Below are positions 6,496 through 10,812 of a stretch of DNA of 10,812 nt, in pieces. A program made the position numbers and the translations under genes. Source of the stretch: Halobacteriales archaeon SW_5_68_122 (GTDB lineage Archaea; Halobacteriota; Halobacteria; Halobacteriales; Haloarculaceae); the NCBI GenBank assembly GCA_003022815.1, contig PXSL01000118.1, positions 842 to 11,653 of the forward strand, read 5' to 3'. The notes beneath the pieces are model-generated. The model did not search any database and had not been told where the DNA came from. It saw only the letters and a list, made by a program, of their open reading frames with translations. The number at the start of each line of letters is the position of its first letter. Within the stretch, counting starts at the first letter, position 1.

Positions 6496-6528
6496 GGTAC
6501 CGACCGCACGATGGTGTGCGATCGTACC
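6496..6528. terminator. Imperfect inverted repeat after trm1
   Basis: GGTACCGACCGCAC (6496-6509) is nearly complementary to GTGTGCGATCGTACC (6514-6528) around GATG, giving a long imperfect hairpin. It lies 19 bases past the trm1 stop on the minus strand and about 90 bases before the next operon. It could be a terminator or an operator; there is no T-run. Confidence 0.35.
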
Positions 6529-6546
6529 AGTACACAGGTGTAGTAA

Positions 6547-7647
6547 TCAGTATCGGTCGACGGCCTCGCGGATTGCGGCGACGCCGGCGTCAGTTTTGAA
6601 CGTCGTGCCGCCGTAGTGGGTCCGGGACGCGGCGTGGCCGGCCGCGCGCAGCGCCTCGAGGAACTCGTCCATGGCGACGGCGGGCTCGTTCCACCGCTTG
6701 TAGAGCTTGTGCTGGTCGTAGTGTGTCGGCTCGTAGAGTTCGGCGGCCACCGTCTCTAGTAGCTCGCGGCTGTCCGCCGCGGTGCCGAACCGGTCGGGAA
6801 TCGCCGCCGCGACGCCGCGGACGAACCCGGCGTCGTGGGCGGGGCCGAGCCATACCGGGCCGGCGGTCCACGTCGACTCCCCGCAGTTGGGACAGTCCTC
6901 GGCCGGGTCGGCGACCAGCGTCGCCTCGTGATCGCGCCACAGACACCGCTGGCAGTGGTCGAGGTAGCCGAGGTCCTCGATACAGCGGTCGGCGGCCCGG
7001 GCGCCGGACTCGAGCCGGAGGTAGGTCCGGACGTAGTGGCTGGAGACGTGGCTCAACACCGGGCGGGCGGCGACGTCGTGGCGGGCGGCGGTCCGGACCA
7101 GTGCCGACAGCAGTACCCGCAGGCCCATCTCGGGGTGGAACTCGGTGTTCCGCGGAACCGCCCCGTAGCTCCGGACGCCGCTCTCGAAGTGAGCGCCACA
7201 CAGCGGCGCGGTGTCGGTCGCGGTCACACAGAGATACTCCCGGCCGCTCCGGATCGCGGCGTCGGCGAACGGCGCGGGCGTCCCGAATGGGTCGAGGTCG
7301 ACGACGTCATGGTAGTGTTCGTGCATGTGGGCGTTGACATCCCGGTGGTGGACCTCGCCGTCGAGGCCGTTGGCGTCGAGGTTCCGGTGGGCCAGCGCGA
7401 CCGCGTCCTCGTCGACGTCGCAGGCGGTCACCTCGTAGCCGGCGTCGGCGGCCCGGACCGCCCGGACGCCGCTCGCGGTCATCGCGTCGAGATAGCTGTC
7501 GCAGTCGACCGCACGGAGCACTCCGACCGTGACGTCGCGGTTCAGCTCCTGAACCGGGTTGTAGAACACGCCGGCTCCGGCGCCCTCGCTCGCGCCGTGG
7601 CGGGTCTCGGGCACCTCAAGCGTCAGGCCGCCCTCGTGAACCTCCAT
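6547..7647 (-). CDS. trm1: tRNA (guanine-26-N2)-dimethyltransferase Trm1
   Basis: Trm1 uses S-adenosylmethionine to make N2,N2-dimethylguanosine at position 26 of tRNAs. From the ATG at 7645-7647 the protein is 366 aa, normal for archaeal Trm1. Visible motifs are [13 protein letters not shown] (residues 26-38), the SAM-binding [14 protein letters not shown] (54-67), the catalytic DLDPFGTP (117-124) and [12 protein letters not shown] (200-211). A zinc-binding group is formed by Cys232, Cys235, Cys252 and Cys255 (CQRC...CPNC), and the C-terminal domain includes [15 protein letters not shown]. The open frame extends 78 codons further upstream, but that part is Ser/Ala-rich, lies over the divergent gene's promoter and 5' end and is not family-like. 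A TATA-like box about 27 bases before 7647 fixes the start and implies a leaderless message. Confidence 0.95.
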   Translation of the reverse strand: MEVHEGGLTLEVPETRHGASEGAGAGVFYNPVQELNRDVTVGVLRAVDCDSYLDAMTASGVRAVRAADAGYEVTACDVDEDAVALAHRNLDANGLDGEVHHRDVNAHMHEHYHDVVDLDPFGTPAPFADAAIRSGREYLCVTATDTAPLCGAHFESGVRSYGAVPRNTEFHPEMGLRVLLSALVRTAARHDVAARPVLSHVSSHYVRTYLRLESGARAADRCIEDLGYLDHCQRCLWRDHEATLVADPAEDCPNCGESTWTAGPVWLGPAHDAGFVRGVAAAIPDRFGTAADSRELLETVAAELYEPTHYDQHKLYKRWNEPAVAMDEFLEALRAAGHAASRTHYGGTTFKTDAGVAAIREAVDRY

Positions 7648-7669
7648 GGGCGGCGTTGGCCGGCAGTCC

Positions 7670-7677
7670 CGAAAAGC
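7670..7677 (-). promoter_or_regulatory. TATA-like box for trm1
   Basis: GCTTTTCG on the minus strand is centred about 27 bases before the trm1 ATG. It lies in the 79-base space shared with the divergent SWIM-protein gene. Confidence 0.4.
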
Positions 7678-7694
7678 GACTCGCTCGAACGCCG

Positions 7695-7702
7695 ACTTTT
7701 TG
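7695..7702 (+). promoter_or_regulatory. TATA-like box for the SWIM-protein gene
   Basis: ACTTTTTG is centred about 28 bases before the GTG at 7727, supporting that codon as the start of a leaderless transcript. Confidence 0.4.
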
Positions 7703-7726
7703 CCCGATGGCGTACAAGCCAGGCAC

Positions 7727-8074
7727 GTGACCGCGGTCGACGAATGGAAGGCGGAGCTGGAGGCGGCCGGCGAGTTGACCAGCGACGCCGCCGACGCCAT
7801 CATGGCGGCCCACGGCGACCGCGGGGTCCGGGCTATCGAGGCGGTCGGCGAGCGCCGCGTCAAGGAGTACCGCGACTTCACCGTCGTCGTCGGCCACTCC
7901 GAGGAGCACGTCGTCGAGAACGGGGTCTGCGAGTGCGAGGACAGCCACTACAACCTCGACCCCGAAGACCCGACGGAGCTGTGCTGGCACGTCATCGCCG
8001 CGAAGGTGGCGCGGCGTATCGACGCCATCGACCACCACGACATGTGGTACTCCGAGGTCCGGGAGTTTCTGTGA
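7727..8074 (+). CDS. Small SWIM-type zinc-finger protein
   Basis: The 115-aa protein has a helical N-terminal half ([20 protein letters not shown] and onward), a central strand [16 protein letters not shown], and a SWIM-type zinc motif: Cys68-x-Cys70, then Cys86-x-His88. The tail ends [18 protein letters not shown] domains mediate DNA or protein binding and occur in bacterial helicases, MuDR transposases and Rad51-partner (Shu/Sws1) proteins. Archaeal SWIM proteins have been linked to RadA-related partners, but this gene's role is not known to me. The frame is open from 7646, but the first 27 codons are basic and not protein-like. The GTG at 7727, with its TATA box, gives the expected start M-T-x-x-D-x-W. 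It is divergent from trm1. Confidence 0.8.
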   Translation: MTAVDEWKAELEAAGELTSDAADAIMAAHGDRGVRAIEAVGERRVKEYRDFTVVVGHSEEHVVENGVCECEDSHYNLDPEDPTELCWHVIAAKVARRIDAIDHHDMWYSEVREFL

Positions 8075-8092
8075 GCGGCACTGTGGCACTTG

Positions 8093-8113
8093 AAGGTCAA
8101 GAGTACCTTTTAA
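8093..8113 (+). terminator. Hairpin with short T-run after the SWIM gene; overlaps a TATA-like motif
   Basis: AAGGT (8093-8097) pairs with ACCTT (8105-8109) and runs into TTTTAA, 18 bases after the stop. It resembles a weak intrinsic terminator. The same CCTTTTAA (8106-8113) is also a good haloarchaeal TATA box that could start an RNA near 8137. Confidence 0.35.
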
Positions 8114-8136
8114 TGGTCTCTGAAGGTTAGAAATGG

Positions 8137-8300
8137 TGAGTGTACTTGATAGTGCCGTCCATCGCCGCCCACAACCTTACCCAGGTTCCCCTTGTCAACC
8201 CGAGTGGGCGTTGTGTCCCAACAAACGACCGGCTCCGGACCCGAGCCCCAACGCCCGTATCCCATCAACCCCCCCGTCGGTGGCTCCCCTCCACCAACGC
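8137..8300 (+). ncRNA. Possible structured non-coding RNA in the gap between the SWIM gene and dedA
   Basis: Bases 8075-8397 contain no convincing protein: the open frames on both strands are Pro- or Gly-rich and lack haloarchaeal acidity. The plus strand is unusually C-rich and G-poor. It contains consecutive perfect stems: AACCT/AGGTT (8173-8177, 8183-8187); an 8-bp GGGCGTTG/CAACGCCC (8206-8213, 8249-8256) enclosing GGCTC/GAGCC (8231-8235, 8243-8247); and GGTGG/CCACC (8279-8283, 8291-8295). A TATA-like CCTTTTAA at 8106-8113 is spaced to start transcription near 8137. I do not see the conserved cores of RNase P RNA, SRP RNA or tRNA. This is inference; the ends are approximate and GC-rich DNA forms stems easily. 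Confidence 0.25.
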
Positions 8301-8345
8301 TCTCCTCCCCTGTTTCACACTGATTACTGTGACCATTTGCCGGTA

Positions 8346-8369
8346 CGACCACCCGCGGCCGGGTGGTCG
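8346..8369 (-). terminator. 9-bp perfect hairpin after dedA
   Basis: CGACCACCC (8346-8354) pairs with GGGTGGTCG (8361-8369) around a 6-base loop, 29 bases beyond the dedA stop on the minus strand. It is a strong stem in the position of a terminator for dedA or for converging transcripts. Confidence 0.45.
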
Positions 8370-8397
8370 ACCCGGCACTGACCCACAGCAGTCAGTA

Positions 8398-9033
8398 TCA
8401 CAGCGCGCTCAACTGGACGCTGAGAAAGAGCCACAGCCCCGCCAGCCACGCCTGAAAGACGAGCGATCCGAGCGCCGACAGCGCCACGAACGTCGCGTCG
8501 TCCATGTCGGCCAGGCCGGCCGGAACCGTGAGCATCCCCCGGGTGAACAGCAGGGCGTTCGAGACGGGGACAGCGACCGGCCCCCAGCGGTCGAACCAGC
8601 CGTCGAACCGCTCCAGCTGTGACCCGGAGACGCGGAACCACGACTGCTCCAGCAGGTACTCCCGGCCGGCGCGTTTCGCGACGGTGAACAGCGCGAACTG
8701 GCCGACCGTCGCGCCGACGACCGCCACGCCGATGACGGCCGCGACGGTGGCGTAGTCGCCCGACCCGTCGGCCAGGAGTGCGATGCCCGCGGGCACGAGC
8801 GCCTCGCTGGGCGCGAAGTAGAGCAGCATCGCCCCCTCAAGGACGAGTATCAGAAAGAGGGCGGACAGTCCGTACCGCTCCAGCAGTTCCGCCGCGAACC
8901 CGGAGTCGGCGAAGACGAAGAGGTAGACGCCGACGACGAGGCAGGCCAACGTCACCCCGCCGGCGAGGTAGACGGCGTACTCCTCGAGGAACCGCCGGAT
9001 GCGCACGCGCGGGGACGCGGTGTCGACCGACAT
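8398..9033 (-). CDS. DedA-family (SNARE-associated/VTT domain) membrane protein
   Basis: The 211-aa protein has a hydrophobic anchor at residues 20-41 followed by a DedA/VTT core. LEGAMLLYFAPSEALVPAG (65-83) corresponds to the E-x-PxPxE re-entrant motif. AVVGATVGQFALFTVAKRAG (104-123) and FTRGMLTVPAGLADM (163-177) correspond to the second re-entrant loop with its arginine and PAG. Family members act in membrane homeostasis, including lipid-carrier or phospholipid flipping and proton-dependent transport; the specific substrate here is unknown. The ATG at 9031-9033 is chosen because a TATA-like box lies about 30 bases upstream and the preceding open frame is antisense to hemB. It is divergent from hemB. 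Confidence 0.85.
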   Translation of the reverse strand: MSVDTASPRVRIRRFLEEYAVYLAGGVTLACLVVGVYLFVFADSGFAAELLERYGLSALFLILVLEGAMLLYFAPSEALVPAGIALLADGSGDYATVAAVIGVAVVGATVGQFALFTVAKRAGREYLLEQSWFRVSGSQLERFDGWFDRWGPVAVPVSNALLFTRGMLTVPAGLADMDDATFVALSALGSLVFQAWLAGLWLFLSVQLSAL

Positions 9034-9058
9034 TCGTTTCACCAGTGGGTCGAGCGGC

Positions 9059-9067
9059 GGTAAATGC
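9059..9067 (-). promoter_or_regulatory. TATA-like box for dedA
   Basis: GCATTTACC on the minus strand is centred about 30 bases before the dedA ATG at 9033. Confidence 0.35.
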
Positions 9068-9093
9068 GTTGCGTCGTGGGCCGGGAAGCGACG

Positions 9094-9101
9094 CGTCTTT
9101 G
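9094..9101 (+). promoter_or_regulatory. TATA-like box for hemB
   Basis: CGTCTTTG is centred about 27 bases before the hemB ATG at 9125, again implying a leaderless message. The dedA and hemB promoters lie back to back in a 91-base space. Confidence 0.35.
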
Positions 9102-9124
9102 GCCGAGGCGCCCCCAGCACGGAC

Positions 9125-10105
9125 ATGGATCTCACAGACCGTCCCCGACGCCTCCGGACGGACAGCGTTCGCCCGCTGGTCAGCGAGACGAGCCTCGAGG
9201 CGACGGACCTTATCGCGCCCGTCTTCGTCGACGCGACGACCGACGAGCGCGTCGCCATCGACTCGATGCCGGGCCAGGAGCGCGTGCCCGTCGACGAGAG
9301 CGTCGCCCGCGTCAGGGAGGTCCTCGAGACGGGCGTCGAGGCCGTGATGCTGTTCGGCGTCCCCGAGTCGAAGGACCCCGAGGGCACCCGCGCGTGGGCC
9401 GACGACGGCGTCATCCAGCGGGCCGTCGAGCGCATCACCGACGAGACGGACGCCTACGTCATCACCGATGTCTGTTTGTGCGAGTACACCGACCACGGCC
9501 ACTGTGGCACCCTGGAGCCGGGCGCCCGCAAGGCCCCCGAGCTGACCGTCGACAACGACGCGACCTTGGAGTCGCTGGGGCGCATCGCGGTCTCGCACGC
9601 CGAGGCCGGCGCCGACATGATCGCGCCCTCCGGGATGATGGACGGCATGGTCGGCGCGGTCCGGGAGGCGCTTGCCGCCGCCGACAACGAGCACGTGCCG
9701 GTGATGTCGTACGCGGCCAAATACGAGTCGGCCTTCTACGGGCCGTTCCGGGACGCCGCCGACGGCGCGCCCGCCTTCGGGGATCGCCGTCACTATCAGA
9801 TGGACCCCGCAAACGCCCGCGAGGCCGTGCGGGAGGTCCGGCTGGACGTCGAACAGGGTGCCGACGTGCTGATGGTGAAGCCGGCGCTGCCATACCTCGA
9901 CGTCGTCGCGGCGGTCCGACGGGAGTTCGACCATCCGGTTGCCGCCTACAACGTCTCCGGGGAGTACGCAATGTTGCACGCCGCCGCCGAGAATGGGTGG
10001 CTGGACCTCCATCCGGTGGCCTGCGAGTCGTTGCTGTCGATAAAGCGCGCCGGCGCGGACCTCATCCTGACGTACTTCGCCGAGGACGTCGCCGCCGGTC
10101 TGTAG
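9125..10105 (+). CDS. hemB: Porphobilinogen synthase (delta-aminolevulinic acid dehydratase)
   Basis: HemB condenses two 5-aminolevulinate molecules into porphobilinogen, the first pyrrole of haem, sirohaem and cobalamin synthesis. The 326 aa are full length for the family and form one TIM barrel. The active site shows the zinc-binding cysteines Cys117, Cys119 and Cys127 (DVCLCEYTDHGHCG), the two substrate lysines Lys199 (MSYAAKYESAFYGPFRDA) and Lys252 (MVKPALPYLD), plus DRRHYQMDPAN and AAYNVSGEYAM. The cysteines mark it as a zinc-dependent rather than purely magnesium-dependent type. The open frame runs upstream to 8999 over dedA, but the ATG at 9125 matches the family start and has the expected TATA spacing. 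No other tetrapyrrole gene is in the window. Confidence 0.97.
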   Translation: MDLTDRPRRLRTDSVRPLVSETSLEATDLIAPVFVDATTDERVAIDSMPGQERVPVDESVARVREVLETGVEAVMLFGVPESKDPEGTRAWADDGVIQRAVERITDETDAYVITDVCLCEYTDHGHCGTLEPGARKAPELTVDNDATLESLGRIAVSHAEAGADMIAPSGMMDGMVGAVREALAAADNEHVPVMSYAAKYESAFYGPFRDAADGAPAFGDRRHYQMDPANAREAVREVRLDVEQGADVLMVKPALPYLDVVAAVRREFDHPVAAYNVSGEYAMLHAAAENGWLDLHPVACESLLSIKRAGADLILTYFAEDVAAGL

Positions 10106-10114
10106 TCTCGTGTG

Positions 10115-10140
10115 GCTCCGCCCCGCGCGCGACGCGGAGC
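10115..10140 (+). terminator. Hairpin after hemB
   Basis: GCTCCGC (10115-10121) pairs perfectly with GCGGAGC (10134-10140) around a 12-base GC-rich loop, 9 bases after the stop. It is a plausible transcript-end stem, with no T-run. Confidence 0.35.
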
Positions 10141-10231
10141 GCGCCGCATACGGACCCCTGGCAACGTTTGCCTTCGACGTTCGTCCAGAATTCCCGCGAA
10201 TATCTACCGGAAAAGTCGACGCTGAACGACC

Positions 10232-10318
10232 TTATATAGATATTATCGTACCCAAGAACTGACGACCGTCCACCGACACGGTGATGTATTTTATATTCTT
10301 AACTCAAGGTTTTATGTA
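10232..10318 (+). promoter_or_regulatory. AT-rich promoter region before amt
   Basis: This stretch of the 10106-10359 gap is much more AT-rich than its surroundings and holds three TATA-like motifs: TTATATAG (10232-10239), TATTTTATATT (10288-10298) and GGTTTTATGT (10309-10318). The last predicts a start near 10340, 20 bases before a short leader frame and 88 before amt. A small dyad CACCG-ACA-CGGTG (10271-10283) sits between the first two and could be a regulator site for nitrogen control. Which box is used cannot be told from sequence. Confidence 0.4.
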
Positions 10319-10359
10319 GTGGTATTCCATCACGCCCCCACGTGAGCTGGACGACAAAC

Positions 10360-10431
10360 ATGGTCGAAAAATACGAAAACGTGGACAAACTTCCAAACGT
10401 GGTCGCGAGTAGCACGGAGGGACAGGTATGA
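10360..10431 (+). CDS. Possible 23-aa leader peptide overlapping the amt start
   Basis: An ATG at 10360 opens 23 codons, beginning MVEKYENVDKLPNVVASSTE, with a TGA at 10429-10431 that overlaps the amt ATG (10428-10430) as ATGA. The arrangement would couple amt translation to the peptide. It lies about 20 bases after the predicted transcript start. The peptide matches nothing I know, and a frame this short can arise by chance. Confidence 0.3.
   Translation: MVEKYENVDKLPNVVASSTEGQV
10416..10420 (+). promoter_or_regulatory. Shine-Dalgarno site for amt
   Basis: GGAGG lies 7 bases before the amt ATG at 10428. The other genes here look leaderless, so a true ribosome-binding site implies that amt has a real leader or is internal in its transcript. 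Confidence 0.45.
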
Positions 10432-10812
10432 TCGAGGGACTGGTGCTGCAGATGAGCGATATGGCGACCCTCGCACAGGGCGTCAACTACCTCTGGATTC
10501 TGGTAGTGACGTTCCTCATCTGGTAGTGACGTTCCTCATCTTCTTCATGCACGCGGGCTTTGCGATGTTGGAGGCGGGGCAGGTACGCTCGAAGAACGTG
10601 GCCAACCAGTTGACGAAGAACATGCTGACCTGGAGCGTTGGCGTCGTTGTGTTCTTCCTAATTGGGGCTGGAGTTTCTGGGTTGATCGGCCAACTGACGG
10701 GGTCCGGCGAGTACGGCGCACTGACACAGCTCGGTGCCGGTAACTTCGGATGGGTCGACTGGCTGTTCGGCGCGGTTTTCGCGATGACGATGGCGACCAT
10801 CGTTTCCGGGGC
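10428..10812 (+). pseudogene. amt: Ammonium transporter (Amt/MEP/Rh family), 5' part, interrupted by a duplication
   Basis: Amt proteins are trimeric membrane channels that move ammonium into the cell for glutamine synthetase. The frame from 10428 gives MIEGLVLQMSDMATLAQGVN, then YLWILVVTFLIW and TAG at 10524-10526, only 32 residues. A perfect 20-bp tandem duplication (10501-10540) causes the stop. Reading on in the second frame from 10520 gives LVVTFLIFFMHAGFAMLEAG, then VRSKNVANQLTKNMLTW, a hydrophobic segment and FAMTMATIVSGA, all classic Amt features of the first three or so membrane segments. With one copy removed the reading frame is continuous to the window edge at 10812. It is either a recent knockout, a switchable gene or an assembly error. 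Its natural partner glnK would be expected beyond the window. Confidence 0.88.
10501..10540 (+). repeat. 20-bp perfect tandem duplication inside amt
   Basis: TGGTAGTGACGTTCCTCATC occurs at 10501-10520 and again at 10521-10540 with no spacer. Twenty is not a multiple of three, so the copy both shifts the frame and exposes a TAG at 10524-10526. Confidence 0.97.

Noticed and set aside
7648..7881. 78-codon N-terminal extension of trm1
   Set aside because: It is Ser/Ala-rich, not family-like and overlaps the divergent gene's promoter and 5' end; the ATG at 7645-7647 has a properly spaced TATA-like box.
6835..8130. 431-codon plus-strand frame across trm1 and the SWIM gene
   Set aside because: It is antisense to trm1 and then out of frame with the SWIM gene; its second half is Arg/Gly-rich.
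8110..8381. 80- to 82-codon frames on both strands of the gap before dedA
   Set aside because: They are Pro-rich on plus and Gly-rich on minus, with no recognisable domain; the composition reflects C-rich DNA.
8837..10012. 391-codon frame antisense to hemB
   Set aside because: It is the complement of a well-conserved hemB and shows no family motif; long antisense frames are expected in GC-rich DNA.
1..10812. CRISPR array, tRNA, rRNA or intact insertion sequence
   Set aside because: I saw no regularly spaced repeats, no cloverleaf, no rRNA core sequence and no transposase frame; the only tandem repeats are the two-copy duplications in hisH and amt and a small CGTC repeat.

Overview
The window is almost certainly chromosomal DNA from a halophilic archaeon (class Halobacteria). 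The evidence is high GC with C/G-rich third codon positions, strongly acidic Asp/Glu-rich soluble proteins, archaeal promoters and family content. Most genes have a TATA-like box about 27 bases before the start codon, implying leaderless or very short-leader transcripts. The gene set is archaeal: Trm1, an Lrp/AsnC regulator divergent from glnA, and a zinc-type HemB. I cannot name the genus.

Layout from left to right. Bases 1-81 are the tail of an unrecognised plus-strand gene. hisH (128-751) follows, with a frameshifted 3' end. Bases 804-1127 hold no intact gene but may contain a remnant of a Tat-exported protein. On the minus strand come a 33-codon mini-gene (1128-1229) and an lrp-type regulator (1226-1678). 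The regulator is divergent from an intact glnA (1806-3176), and a perfect palindrome lies in their shared promoter region. A repeat-rich convergent gap follows. A minus-strand membrane-protein operon then runs from 6405 down to 3422: YihY-family protein, longer YihY-family protein, PAP2-family phosphatase. Next are trm1 (minus) and a divergently transcribed small SWIM zinc-finger protein (plus). A hairpin-rich gap at 8075-8397 contains no convincing protein. dedA (minus) and hemB (plus) form another divergent pair. The window ends in the 5' part of an ammonium transporter gene.

The most striking feature is local damage in three genes of nitrogen or amino-acid metabolism, while glnA is intact. 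hisH carries a perfect 16-bp tandem duplication that shifts the frame just after its catalytic His-Pro-Glu. amt carries a perfect 20-bp tandem duplication that creates an in-frame TAG after 32 codons. The lrp-type gene loses family-like sequence after residue 122 and continues into what looks like the promoter of the next mini-gene. Removing one copy of either duplication restores a normal protein. Assembly artefacts, recent slippage mutations or reversible switching could all explain this, and raw reads would decide.

I found no CRISPR array, tRNA, rRNA or intact insertion sequence. The best candidates for undescribed biology are the mini-gene with its own promoter dyad and terminator-like palindrome, the structured C-rich gap after the SWIM gene, the YihY-YihY-PAP2 operon, and the palindrome between lrp and glnA.
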